Positions 26,701-36,869 of a stretch of 64,000 bases of DNA are shown here, piece after piece (position 1 is the stretch's first letter; every line of letters starts with the position of its first letter). The translations under genes were made by a program, and so were the position numbers. The stretch spans positions 1-64,000 of the forward strand of contig JAEWAQ010000029.1 in NCBI GenBank assembly GCA_023391635.1, read 5' to 3'. Below the pieces are notes generated by a model, which saw nothing but the letters and a program-made list of their open reading frames with translations, did not search any database and was not told where the DNA came from. The DNA comes from Bacillota bacterium. Its GTDB lineage: Bacteria > Bacillota > Bacilli > Paenibacillales > Paenibacillaceae.

Positions 26701-29700
26701 ATTGGCCGAGCAGTGGGGGGAAGATCTGGCGCATTGGGAAAATTGGCGGTTGATCCATCCGGTTCCGCTAGTCCAGCAGGTGGTGGAGAACGAGCCTTAT
26801 GTGACGATTACAACGATTCACACGGACAACGATTGCATCATCGGCGGGCATCCCGAGCACTGCAAGCGGGTCATTCGGCAGCTTGGCTGCCTCGCCGCTG
26901 TATCGATCGAGTATCCGATGGTCATTCACTGCGAGGAGTGCGCGCCCGTGTCGGCGATCTGGCGGGACATTCATCGTCGTCCGGCGCAGACGGTGGAGCG
27001 CATACGCTTCTACAACAGCGCGACCTATTCGCATGCTGTCCCCGAGCAGGAGAGGACAGCGGACGCGCTGCTGGAGATGGCGCTGAAGCCGATCGATTTT
27101 CGCCGTTTGATTCGGCAAGCTTACGATGACGGGGTTACGTTGTTTATCGAGCATGGACCTCGCGATCTGTGCGCCAAGTGGATCAAGGAAATACTTGGGG
27201 ACCAGTCAGTCGAGGTTATTTCCATGGATGCTCCGGGTTCCTCGCCCGTGGGGCAGAGCCACTGGGCCCGTATCGTGATCCGGCTTCTTGCCGCAGGCGC
27301 ACGTCTGAATCCCGGGCTGTACGAGCCGGTTCGCGCGCCGCAGATCAGCGCCAAGCCGCTGCTGACCGTCCCGATGCACCCGCCGCAAGTTCGTCTGCCG
27401 TCACTCCATTCGGAAGCCCATATTCTGCCGTGGGCTCCGCGGCTGCCAAGTATATTGGGCGGGCATAATGAAGGCCATTCAGCCACCGACCGGTCGCTTG
27501 TACATGCTTCCGCGGCGGCACCGAGTGCGGAGATGATGAGCATTCATAGGCAAATCAGCACGGCGCATCGACAGTACGTGCAGCTGATGAGCGGGGCGTT
27601 CCGTTCGTATCTCGCCCAATTGCCGAGCTTGGCAGGACAGTCGACGTTGCCACGAGTGCCGGATCCGGTGTTGCAATCTGCTCCGAAGTCGGCAACGACC
27701 CTCTTGCCGAAGCCTTCGCCAGAGTCAGAGGCATCGCCAGCGAGCTTGCACCGGTCTCCCGGGGCCATTTCTTTCAACCGCCGCGAGCTGGAGATGTTGG
27801 CGTCCGGGCGTATTTCCGACGTGTTCGGGCCTATGTTTGCCATTCAGGACGATTATGAAATCCAGGTGAGGATGCCGGAACCGCCGCTGCTGCTGGCCGA
27901 CCGTGTCACAGCTGTCGAAGGCGAACCGGGTTCGATGGGCACCGGCACGATCCGGACAGAGACGGACGTGACGGCGGACGCCTGGTATTTGCATCATGGC
28001 CGCATGCCCTTCGGCATCATGGTGGAATCCGGACAGGCGGACCTGCTGTTGATTTCGTGGCTGGGCGTGGACTTCATCAATCGCGGCGAACGGATGTATC
28101 GTCTGCTTGGCTGTGAACTCACGGTCCACGGACCGCTCCCGCAGTCTGGAGATACGCTGCAATACGAGATTCACGTTGACCGCCACGCTGCGCTGGGCGA
28201 TACGCGGTTGTTCTTTTTCCACTACGATCTCTTGGTGGATGGGCAAATCCGCATGTCCATGAGAGGCGGGCAGGCTGGCTTCTTCACCCGGCAGGAGCTC
28301 GACGCGTCTCAAGGCGTGCTGTGGGATCCGGCCGGCACCGAGCTGCAGCCGGATGCCCGGGTGGAAGCGCCGCTCGTGGAAAGCGAGCTCCGTCAATTTG
28401 ATGCGGCGCAAATGAAGGCTTTCTCAGAAGGCAAGCTGTCCGCTTGCTTCGGCGAGCGCTATCGATTGGCGGATACGCATGTCAGATCGCCTGCCATTCA
28501 GGGAGGCGATATGTTGCTGCTCCAGCAGGTCACCTGCTATGAGCCATACGGAGGTCCTTGGAAAAGGGGTTACTTGCGTGCGGAGACGATGCTGAGCGGA
28601 ACGGAGTGGTTTTTTCCGTGCCACTTCAAAGGCGATCCGGCGATGCCAGGCACGTTGATGCTGGAAGGCTGCTTGCAGGCGATGTCCTTCTACATGGCTG
28701 CCTATGGTTATACGCTCGCACGCGACGGCTGGCGGTTCGAGCCTGTGCATGAGGAACGATTCGTCATGGTTTGCCGCGGCCAGGCGACGCCGCAGTCGAG
28801 ACATTTGCAGTATGAAGTATTTGTCGAAGAGATTTTCGAGGGGCCGCATCCGACCTTGTATGCGGACGTGCTGCTGACAGTCGACGGACGTAAAGCGTTC
28901 CACTGCCGGCGCTTGGGACTTCGACTAATTTCGGATTGGCCGCTCTATGCGAAGCCGGAGTGGGGGGCTGCGTTAGAACAGCGGTCAGAGGGAGTGAGCC
29001 TGAACGGCTTTGTGTTCGACTATGCATCCTTGCTCGCCTGCGCGTGGGGCAAGCCGTCCGAGGCATTCGGTCCCCGGTACGTCGAATTTGACGGCACGCG
29101 GCGTTTGCCGCGTTTGCCGGGACCTCCTTATCACTTTATGAGCAAAATCAAGCATATCGAGGGCGATCTGACTCGGCGGCTCGACGTTGTCGTAGAGGTT
29201 GAATACGATATTCCGCCGGATGCCTGGTATTTCGCCGCTAACGGAACGCCGGTAATGCCGATGTGCGTCCTGATGGAAGCCGCACTGCAGCCTTGCGGCT
29301 GGATAACGGCGCTTGTCGGCATCCCGCTCGAATGCGGCCAGGATTTATCCTTCCGCAATTTGGACGGCACGGGCACCTTGTATCGCGCGTTAATGCCCAA
29401 CGAGGGAGCTCCGCTCGAATCGCGTGTCAAGCTGTTGTCGGTGTCGCGGGTCGGCGATACGTTCATCGAAGCATTCGAGGTGCAATGTATGCAAAACGGA
29501 GAGCTTGTTTTCGAGATGAAAACCGTGTTCGGCCATTTTCCATCCGGCGATCTGTTGAAGCAAGCGGGTCTGCCTGCGTCCGAAATCGAGCAGGAATTGA
29601 TCGGCTCATCGAATGCAAGCGAAGAGCTTCGCGACTTGCCCGTGCAGTCCGACCATTCGGTCTTGCGGATGCCGGAAGCGCCGCTGCTCATGATCGACCG

Positions 29701-31201
29701 AATCGTCGGCTATTGGCCGGATGGCGGCGCGCATGAAGTCGGTTGCGTGCTGGCCGAGAAGACCGTTGCGGCTGATGCGTGGTTTTTCAAGGCGCACTTC
29801 TTCCAAGATCCGGTGCAGCCTGGCTCGCTGGGCATCGAAGCGATGCTGCAAACGCTGCAGTGGTTCATGTTAAGAGAGCGGATGGACGCTGGCTTCCGAC
29901 AACCTGTGTTTGAGCCGATGGCGGTAGACGTGCAGATGACATGGAAATATCGTGGTCAGGTGTTGCCAACAGCCAAGAAGGTACAAGTGCTGCTGCAGGT
30001 GAAACAAGCCGTCGGTGACGGGCAAGGCCGCTGCGTCTTCGCGGAGGCCTCGCTCTGGGTCGATGGGATGAAGATTTATGAGGTCAGCCACTTCGGCATG
30101 CGAATCCGGGAAGGCGATGCGAACCCGCAAGGCTCGACAGGGCCTGTTGACCTTCAACCAATTCGTCAATATTGGCGGGATCAATTGCAGTGCCGGGACT
30201 GGATCGTCGAGGATTTGTTCGAAGGCCTGGCCCGGCAGTTCGTCATCAGCTATCATCTGGAGGATGAAACCGCCTATCGGTCTATCATCGATAAGCAGCA
30301 GCCGGTGCTTTATGTCGCCAACCATCAGACGGCGATCGAGTCGCTGTTGTTCGTTTACTTGACGACCGCCATATCCCGGCGAACGATCGGCGTTGTCGCC
30401 AAGCAGGAAAATCGCGATTCCTGGATCGGTCAGTTGCTGGCGCTTGTCAGCCAGTATCCGGGTATCGTCGACTTCATCTCCATGTTCTACGTGGACCGTG
30501 GCAAGCAAGCGACAATGCTGGAGACGATGCAGGCGTTGAAACGGCAGGTCGCGGACAACGGCATGTCCTTGCTCGTACATGTCGAGGGCACTCGGGCGCT
30601 GAAAGCCGGACAGCCGATACAGAAGATCAGCTCGGTCTTTATCGATCTGGCGATCGATTTGAAGCTGCCGATCGTCCCGGTCCGCTTCTGCGGCGGATTG
30701 CCGATCGAGCCGCTGCGGCGAAGAACGGAATTCCCTTATCAATGCGGCACCCAGTCGATTCATATAGGAAAGCCGATCCGGCCGGAGGAGCTTGACGCGC
30801 TGTCCTATGCGGAACGGGCCCGGCGCATTCGCGCCGCGATCAATGAGACGGGCGGCGGCATAGAGGGAGATCGGCCCAGCCTTCCGGACGCAAGCTTTCA
30901 CGCACAAGTGAAGGATACGATGGCAGCGCATGGCGTGGACGAGATAAGAGCGGTCCTGTGGAACATACTCGGAAATTCGCCCGAGCCTTCCGATGAAACG
31001 AAATCCGTTCTACACTCATCCGCCAAACCCGGTGAAGAGACAGGGTCACATCTGCACTCATCCGCCAAACCCGGTGAAGAGGCTGAATCATTCCTGCACT
31101 CGTCCGTCCAAGCCACGCCTAAGCGCCCGACCGAAGCATGGCTGGAGCGCTTCACCAGGTGGCTGTATGCCGGTGAAACCCGAGGTGAGCCGAATGATTG
31201 A
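23778..31201 (+). CDS. PfaC-like subunit KS-CLF-AT-DH-DH-acyltransferase, frame broken in KS
   Basis: Very large subunit whose domain order matches the Pfa3 type of myxobacterial PUFA synthases. The KS (23778-24840) has active Cys188 in DAACASALY. At 24450-24457 (GCGGGCTT) the sequence jumps straight to the motif VECHATGT in another frame, so about 80 residues are missing and the frame shifts; the first frame ends at 24536. The rest is intact: chain-length-factor KS without Cys (SAEQLSG), PfaB-like AT with GLSSGE (Ser codon 26582), two FabA-like dehydratase didomains (catalytic His codons 28622 and 29795 in HFxxDPxxPG), and a PlsC-type acyltransferase (NHQTAIE, EGTR; 30200-30850). As written, KS is inactive unless the break is an assembly error. 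Confidence 0.88.
31013..31117 (+). repeat. 42-bp tandem repeat near the C-terminus of the PfaC-like gene
   Basis: Two and a half copies with 42-base period start at 31013, 31055 and 31097. The unit encodes a 14-residue Ser/Lys/Pro/Glu repeat (LHSSAKPGEE...). It lies after the acyltransferase domain in a region predicted to be disordered, and copy number is likely variable. Confidence 0.85.
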
Positions 31202-31898
31202 GCCCGGTTCCGCCACACTTCGCAACGCGATTCATCTGTGGTCGGCCAATCTGAACCAAGTGGAGGATGCATCGGAAGCCATACTGGATGAACAGGAACG
31301 TCACCGGGCGGCGCGTTACCGCATGCCGGACAAACGGCGTCATTTTGTGAAATCCCGCTATCTGATGCGTCGCATTGTATCCCGATACGTGGGCGAACAA
31401 GCCGGCAGCATCCGGATTGCCTACCATGACAAGGGCAAGCCGTACCTGCCTGATCACCATCTTCATTTCAGCATCTCCCACTCGCATGACCGGTGGATAA
31501 TCGCGCTGTCAGCGGACACGGAAATCGGCGTCGACATCGAGAAGATCGAGCCGCGGGGCGGGATGGAGGCCATTATTCGCAGTTATTTTCACCAAGACGA
31601 GCAGGAGAAGTTCAGCCATATGGATCCGCAGCAGCGGCTTGAAGCGTTCTACCGGCACTGGACGCAGATGGAAGCATTCGTGAAGCTGCATCGGATCGGG
31701 CTCCATGCCCGGATGAACACGATTCGGCAGCAGGAGCGTGGATTGCGGTTCGACGGCGAGCCTGACAGCTATGTGAATTGCGAATCCTATCGCATGTATC
31801 CGGCATATATCGTTTCGATTGCCACTCGCGGAGCCCGTCCGGTAATGAGAATGAATTGGCAGGACACGGAATCGTCAAATTGGGGCAGAGAGGAATGA
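31194..31898 (+). CDS. Sfp-type 4'-phosphopantetheinyl transferase
   Basis: Would convert the synthase ACP to its active holo form, the PfaE role. The 234-residue protein shows the Sfp signatures FSISHSHDRW, GVDIEKIEP and the WxxxEAxxK helix. In that helix the sequence is WTQMEAFVK: the Lys of the usual KEA motif is Met, while the Glu is retained. The ATG at 31194 follows GAGGTGA and overlaps the end of the PfaC-like gene by 8 bases; 7 bases separate it from the enoyl reductase gene. Confidence 0.9.
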   Translation: MIEPGSATLRNAIHLWSANLNQVEDASEAILDEQERHRAARYRMPDKRRHFVKSRYLMRRIVSRYVGEQAGSIRIAYHDKGKPYLPDHHLHFSISHSHDRWIIALSADTEIGVDIEKIEPRGGMEAIIRSYFHQDEQEKFSHMDPQQRLEAFYRHWTQMEAFVKLHRIGLHARMNTIRQQERGLRFDGEPDSYVNCESYRMYPAYIVSIATRGARPVMRMNWQDTESSNWGREE

Positions 31899-31905
31899 GG
31901 GCGGC

Positions 31906-33549
31906 ATGATTCAGGGCAATTCCCCGCTTCCCGCGATCGGATATTGGCTTCCGGGGGAGACGGCGCCGTATTGGACACCTGAGCAAATCGCGGAAGGTGT
32001 TCATCATACGCGGGTTCAAACTTACGTCATTCGCGATTCGGGCAGCAGCGCAATCGGCATGGGCGCCGGAGGACGCTTCGTCCCATCCATGGCCGATGTG
32101 ACGGCTCCGGCACAAGTCTACGCCGTACTTGCGATTCTCGCGCCGCAATACCCGGAATGGTTGGGAGACCGCAGCTTTCAGGAGGTTCATCAAGTAAGAT
32201 TCTCCTATATTGCCGGAGAGATGGCGAACGGCATCGCCTCCGAGGAGATGGTCATCCAGATGGCCAAACACCATATGCTGGGCTTCTTCGGCTCGGCGGG
32301 CTTGCCGATTCGCCGGGTGGAGCAAGCGATCGATACGATTCAGGCAGCGATTCCGGGCCGCAGCTGGGGCGTGAATCTCATCCATACGCCGAACGAGCCG
32401 CAGATGGAAGCCAGCCTGGTTGAACTTTACGTACGCAAGGGAGTCCGGCGCGTCTCCGCCTCCGCGTTCATGCGCATGACGCCCGCCATTGTGGCTTACG
32501 CGGCCAAAGGTCTGACGCAGGATGCGCTCGGCCATATCCACCGGCAGCATTATGTGTTTGCCAAAATCTCGCAGCCGGAGCTGGCGCGTCAATTCATGTC
32601 CCCGCCGCCCGGACAGCTGCTCGCGCAGCTGCTGGAGCAAGGCAAGATCACGGCGGAAGAAGCCAGATTGGCCGCGCGCGTCCCCGTCGCCGAGGACATA
32701 ACAGTCGAGGCTGATTCCGGCGGACATACCGATAATCGCCCACAGGCTCCCTTGTTCGCATCGGTGCTTACTGTGCGCGATCAATGCATGCGAAGCTATG
32801 CCTATACGCGCCCGATCCGGATCGGCATTGCCGGGGGGATCGGCACGCCGGCGGCGGTGGCGGCAGCTTATGCCCAGGGAGCGTCCTACGTGCTCGTCGG
32901 GTCGGTCCATCAATCCGCAGTCGAATCGGGCTTGTCCGCGGCCGGCAGGGCGATGCTTGCGCAAGCGACAATGACGGACATGGTCATGTCCCCGGCTGCG
33001 GATATGTTCGAGCAGGGCGTGAAGGTGCAAGTGTTGAAGCGGGGCACGATGTTCAGCTCGCGAGCGTCGCAGCTGTACGATATTTACCGCTCCTACGACG
33101 ACATCTCCGACATTCCGGAACCGGTCCGCCGCAAGATCGAAGCTACCATTTTCCAGCAGCCGTTGGAGCAAATTTGGGACGATACGGTCCGGTTCTTCGA
33201 GCAGCGAGAGCCGAGTCAAATCGACAAAGCGAATCGGAATCCGAAGCACAAGATGGCGCTGCTATTCCGTTGGTATCTTGGACAGGCAAGCCGCTGGGCG
33301 ATCGGGGGCGTCGAAGGAAGGGAGTACGACTATCAAATTTGGTGCGGTCCGGCGATGGGCGCTTTCAATGCATGGGTGCAGGGCAGCTACCTCGAGCCGC
33401 TGGCGAATCGTTCGGTCACGCAGATCGCCTACAATATGCTTGAAGGAGCCTCGGTGGTCGGACGGGCACAGCAGCTTCGGAGCTATGGTGTGCCTGTGCC
33501 GCTGGAAGCTTTTCATTTTCAACCGAGAAAAATAACCCCCCTCGCGTGA
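31906..33549 (+). CDS. PfaD-like enoyl reductase
   Basis: FMN-dependent trans-acting enoyl reductase of 547 residues, the last gene of the synthase operon. It has the PfaD signatures of the nitronate-monooxygenase-type TIM barrel: GFFGSAGLP, EADSGGHTDNRP, IGIAGGIGTP, ASYVLVGSVHQ, then the PfaD-specific tail with AADMFEQGVKVQVLKRGTMF and WCGPAMGAFN. It reduces the enoyl intermediates left by the dehydratases and so decides where double bonds remain. GAGGGCGGC precedes the ATG. Length and motifs agree with functional PfaD proteins. Confidence 0.93.
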   Translation: MIQGNSPLPAIGYWLPGETAPYWTPEQIAEGVHHTRVQTYVIRDSGSSAIGMGAGGRFVPSMADVTAPAQVYAVLAILAPQYPEWLGDRSFQEVHQVRFSYIAGEMANGIASEEMVIQMAKHHMLGFFGSAGLPIRRVEQAIDTIQAAIPGRSWGVNLIHTPNEPQMEASLVELYVRKGVRRVSASAFMRMTPAIVAYAAKGLTQDALGHIHRQHYVFAKISQPELARQFMSPPPGQLLAQLLEQGKITAEEARLAARVPVAEDITVEADSGGHTDNRPQAPLFASVLTVRDQCMRSYAYTRPIRIGIAGGIGTPAAVAAAYAQGASYVLVGSVHQSAVESGLSAAGRAMLAQATMTDMVMSPAADMFEQGVKVQVLKRGTMFSSRASQLYDIYRSYDDISDIPEPVRRKIEATIFQQPLEQIWDDTVRFFEQREPSQIDKANRNPKHKMALLFRWYLGQASRWAIGGVEGREYDYQIWCGPAMGAFNAWVQGSYLEPLANRSVTQIAYNMLEGASVVGRAQQLRSYGVPVPLEAFHFQPRKITPLA

Positions 33550-33564
33550 GGAGGGAGGACGCTG

Positions 33565-34713
33565 CTAGGACCAGAAGCCGACGAGCTTGGCAAAGTTGCC
33601 GACCAGGAAGTGGGAGATCGTCACGCCGACCAATGTCTGGTGCCGCTTGTACATGAAGCCCCAGAGGAAACCGGACAGCAGCGACGCCACGATGATATAG
33701 ACGGGCTGGTGGGCATGCATCAATCCAAAGATGAACGTAGCGACCGTGACCGCCGTCGCGCCGGCCCAGCGCCCGATCAGCAGCTTGTGGATCGAGCCTT
33801 GCACGACGCCCCGGGCAATAAGCTCCTGCAGGAAGGCAACGATCAGATAAATGCCGAAATTCCAGTTCAGATAGCCGAGCGAGAGCACTTGGCCGTCCCC
33901 GACGAAATCGAACCCGTACTCGATGCTGCACCATTTTAATAGGTACAACAGGACGATCACGATTGCGGATATGCCGATCGATTCAAGGGAAGACCGTTTC
34001 CAGCCTTCGAGCGTCAGTCCGAGATCCTTGCGGGTGAAGCTGCTTTTCTTGATATACAGCGAGATCGCGAAGAGCAGCGCTACTTCCATAACGCGCGAGA
34101 ATACATAATCGATATCAAAATGGACGTGCAAATTCGCGAAATACTCGGATTGAATGATTCGCAGCATAAAGATGTACAAGCTGATCATCAGAATCACATA
34201 GGTGAACGCCGTGCCCAGCTCGATTCGCATCTGGTTCGACTTCTTCAATTGTTCATTCTGCTGCTCGATCTGTCTGTAGGAGCGGGTTAATCGATTGTAA
34301 ATTTTGTCGAGGATGGTGCTGGTCAAATGAGGAAACTTGCGAATGGTCTCTTCATAGTCCGTCTTGGACAGCTCGTAGGCGATGACGGTGTCGTCCGCCC
34401 GTACGGTTGCGGCTCTGGGACCTCCGGATATTAAAGACAACTCGCCGAAGAAATCGCCGGGCGCCAGACGGCCGATTGCCTTCCCGCCTTCGCTGTCCTT
34501 GATCACGTCGGCATGCCCTTGCTCGATGAAGTACATGGACTCGCCTGTCTCGCCTTCGGTTACGATGCAGGTCTGCGGGCTGAATTCACGGGACTTCAGC
34601 TTCTGAATGAAGAAGAGCAGATCTTCGCCAATATCGGCTTCATTGTCGATCCGTATATTCAGAAATTGCTGCAGAGACGAGCTGGACAGTAGCTGCTTGG
34701 GAGTGATAGGCAA
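33565..34713 (-). CDS. Cyclic-nucleotide-binding domain fused to CPBP membrane protein
   Basis: Protein of 382 residues. The N-terminal CAP-ED/cNMP-binding domain (GETGESMYFIEQG, APGDFFGELSLISGGPRAATV) is followed by a coiled coil and about eight membrane helices of the CPBP (Abi/CAAX protease-like) family (FLQELIARG, FGLMHAHQP, HFLVG). The first Glu of the EExxxR motif, the presumed catalytic base, is Gln (QELIAR), so proteolysis is doubtful. The TTG start follows AGGAG at 8 bases. It converges on the PfaD gene, 15 bases from its end. Function unknown; such fusions might sense a nucleotide signal at the membrane. Confidence 0.82.
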   Translation of the reverse strand: MPITPKQLLSSSSLQQFLNIRIDNEADIGEDLLFFIQKLKSREFSPQTCIVTEGETGESMYFIEQGHADVIKDSEGGKAIGRLAPGDFFGELSLISGGPRAATVRADDTVIAYELSKTDYEETIRKFPHLTSTILDKIYNRLTRSYRQIEQQNEQLKKSNQMRIELGTAFTYVILMISLYIFMLRIIQSEYFANLHVHFDIDYVFSRVMEVALLFAISLYIKKSSFTRKDLGLTLEGWKRSSLESIGISAIVIVLLYLLKWCSIEYGFDFVGDGQVLSLGYLNWNFGIYLIVAFLQELIARGVVQGSIHKLLIGRWAGATAVTVATFIFGLMHAHQPVYIIVASLLSGFLWGFMYKRHQTLVGVTISHFLVGNFAKLVGFWS

Positions 34714-34793
34714 AGTAGATTCTCCTCTCTCATGGTGAACATTCCTATTATATTAATAAAATAACAATAATGAAAGAGTATGGAGTGAAAATA

Positions 34794-35942
34794 ATGAGGG
34801 TTGCGCTATTTACCGACACATTCATTCCCGAAGTGAACGGAGCTGCCCTGGCTCTGGGCAGGTGGATCGGTTATCTGGAAACGCAAGGCATCGAAGCCAA
34901 AGTGTTCGCTCCTTCGGATCCCAGGGCAGACAGGAGGGCCGAGCAGGGGAGAATCGAGCGTTTTGCCAGCATTCCTTTCGTTTTCAATGCCGATTCGCGT
35001 GTAGCGGTTCCGGGCCTGCTGCGTCTGCATCGGGCGGTCCGCGAATTCCAACCCACAATCATTCATGTACCTACGCCGTTCAGCATGGGGCTGTACGGTC
35101 GGTATTATGCCCGCAAACTAAAGATCCCGCTGATCGCTTCATATCATACGAATTGGGATCAATATTTGCCGAAATATCATCTGGGATGGACGGTTCCGCT
35201 GACGTGGAAATACGGAAGATGGTTCCATTCGGCATGCCTCAGAACGCTGGCGCCTACGCAGAATACGGTGACTTATTTGCAGGGTCGGGGAATCGAGAGA
35301 CTCGGCATTTGGAGCCGCGGTATCGATACGAGCAAGTTCCGGCCGATCGCTGATCGCGATCAGGTGCTGCGAACCTTCGGCGTCGATCCGGGGAAGTTCA
35401 CGATCCTCTATGTCGGCAGAATCGCCAAAGAGAAGGGCGTGGATGTGCTGATAGAAGCCTACAATGCGCTCAGTTCTCGTATGCGGCAGGACACGCAGCT
35501 TCTGCTCGTCGGAGGCGGACCGCTGCTGCCGCAGATGAAGCGTGACAACCGGGATCCGTCTGTCCATTATTACGGCTTCGTCGAGGGAGAAGCATTGCAT
35601 CAAATTTATGCTGCGGCAGACCTGTTCGTATTCCCGTCCGTCACCGAGACATTCGGCAACGTCGTCTTGGAAGCGATGGCATCCGGCACGCCGGTTATCG
35701 GCGCAGCGGCAGGCGGCGTCGGGGAGATCATCGCCCATGAGCAAACAGGCCTGCTGTGCACACCGGGCGATGCGGAATCGTTCAGTCGGGCTATATCGAC
35801 GCTGATCGAGGACGCTACGCTTAGGGAGCGGCTGGCACAAGCCGGCCTCCAGCATGCGCGGGAACAAACCTGGGAATCGATCCACGCCGGGCTGTTGGAG
35901 CAGTACCGCAGTGTCATGAGAGAGTGGGCGGATCGGCAGTAG
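34794..35942 (+). CDS. Glycosyltransferase family 4
   Basis: GT-B glycosyltransferase of 382 residues, related to the MgtA/SQD2-type enzymes that glycosylate lipids: N-terminal FTDTFIPEVNG, HVPTPFSMG, SYHTNWDQY, the donor domain YVGRIAKEKGVD and the E-x7-E motif ETFGNVVLE. Cytoplasmic, no membrane helix. The ATG at 34794 has GGAG eight bases upstream. It is divergent from the cNMP/CPBP gene and close to the lipid synthase, so a role in decorating the product as a glycolipid is possible, but it is not in the same transcript. Confidence 0.9.
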   Translation: MRVALFTDTFIPEVNGAALALGRWIGYLETQGIEAKVFAPSDPRADRRAEQGRIERFASIPFVFNADSRVAVPGLLRLHRAVREFQPTIIHVPTPFSMGLYGRYYARKLKIPLIASYHTNWDQYLPKYHLGWTVPLTWKYGRWFHSACLRTLAPTQNTVTYLQGRGIERLGIWSRGIDTSKFRPIADRDQVLRTFGVDPGKFTILYVGRIAKEKGVDVLIEAYNALSSRMRQDTQLLLVGGGPLLPQMKRDNRDPSVHYYGFVEGEALHQIYAAADLFVFPSVTETFGNVVLEAMASGTPVIGAAAGGVGEIIAHEQTGLLCTPGDAESFSRAISTLIEDATLRERLAQAGLQHAREQTWESIHAGLLEQYRSVMREWADRQ

Positions 35943-36222
35943 TCGCTGTTCGCGGCAGGTGAGCATCGGGACAAGTTTGGCGATTGGTTGATTGCAGTTG
36001 GCGTAATGAGGAGATTTGGTGGGGAAAAGGAAAAAAAGGGAAATAAGACGAATACATATATTGATTATGAGGAGTTTTGTGAGGTGTGGGGGTGAGAGTT
36101 ATAAGACATCGGCGAAGAGCCAAAGTGATAAAAATCCAAATTCATAATTCCAACTTTACATAAGAACAAACATTCGGTAAAATTGTATATGGGTATCTAT
36201 TCCATTTGTGGAGGATTAGAAT

Positions 36223-36576
36223 ATGGGAAGAGTCGTTTTATTTGAATTGAGTAGCCAAGATCCTGAACGAGCAGCAGCCTTTTATTCTTCGGTGTTTGGA
36301 TGGAAAATTGCTGAACCCAATTGGGGATATTACCCGGTAACAACAGGTGACGATTATAAACCAGGAATTCATGGTGGCATTTCAAAAGGACCAAGTGATT
36401 TTCCTCATGGCACAAGAATACAAATTAAAGTAGATGATATTGAAGAATCTATTAAGAAGTCGGTTGAATCAGGAGCCCAAATTGTAAGAGATAAGATGGA
36501 GTTTGATAATTTTTATTTAGCATACTTAGTTGACCCTGTAGGAAATGGAATTGGATTGATTCAAAATAAGTATTGA
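36223..36576 (+). CDS. VOC (glyoxalase/bleomycin-resistance) family protein
   Basis: Small protein of 117 residues with two beta-alpha-beta-beta-beta units (LFELSSQDPERAAAFYSSVF, IQIKVDDIEESIKK, YLVDPVGNGIGLIQ). Metal ligands and substrate are not certain; such proteins bind or modify small toxic molecules. GTGGAGG precedes the ATG. First gene of the second AT-rich island and followed by a good terminator. Confidence 0.88.
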   Translation: MGRVVLFELSSQDPERAAAFYSSVFGWKIAEPNWGYYPVTTGDDYKPGIHGGISKGPSDFPHGTRIQIKVDDIEESIKKSVESGAQIVRDKMEFDNFYLAYLVDPVGNGIGLIQNKY

Positions 36577-36592
36577 GACAACTAGGTTTGAG

Positions 36593-36617
36593 GATCTGTA
36601 TAATGCAGATCTTTTTT
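36593..36617 (+). terminator. Intrinsic terminator after VOC gene
   Basis: GATCTG and CAGATC pair around a seven-base loop and are followed by six T (36612-36617). Confidence 0.8.
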
Positions 36618-36656
36618 CATAAATGTAAAAGTAATAATACTGAAAAGTCGTCGACA

Positions 36657-36829
36657 TCTTATAACATCGCATTCACGCGGCGGATCAGCAAGCCGATCCT
36701 TTGTCGCTGAGAGGCATTTCGGGGAAGCGGATTCAAGAGATAGCTCTGCGAACCTAACCACGCTGCAGCCGCCCCCGTAAGGGACTTAAGGTTCTCGGGT
36801 TCGTGAATGCGGGAACGTTATAAGAAATT
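36657..36829 (+). repeat. Structured dispersed repeat, copy R4
   Basis: Full-length copy. TCTTATAAC at the 5' end is the exact complement of GTTATAAGA at the 3' end, and CGCATTCACG pairs with CGTGAATGCG. The internal hairpin is GGATC...GATCC (36682-36699), a third version of the same helix, and CCCCC-GTAA-GGGA follows. It lies 5' of the NUDIX gene. Confidence 0.88.
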
Positions 36830-36869
36830 GCTGCAAATTCTTATATCCTTCAAAAAGATGAGGTGCTAT

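Noticed and set aside
29870..30931. 353-codon leftward frame opposite the acyltransferase domain
   Set aside because: Shadow of the PfaC-like coding sequence; no ribosome site or motif.
31612..33249. 545-codon leftward reading frame opposite the enoyl reductase
   Set aside because: The rightward strand encodes a clear PfaD protein with all motifs; the antisense frame has no recognisable domain.
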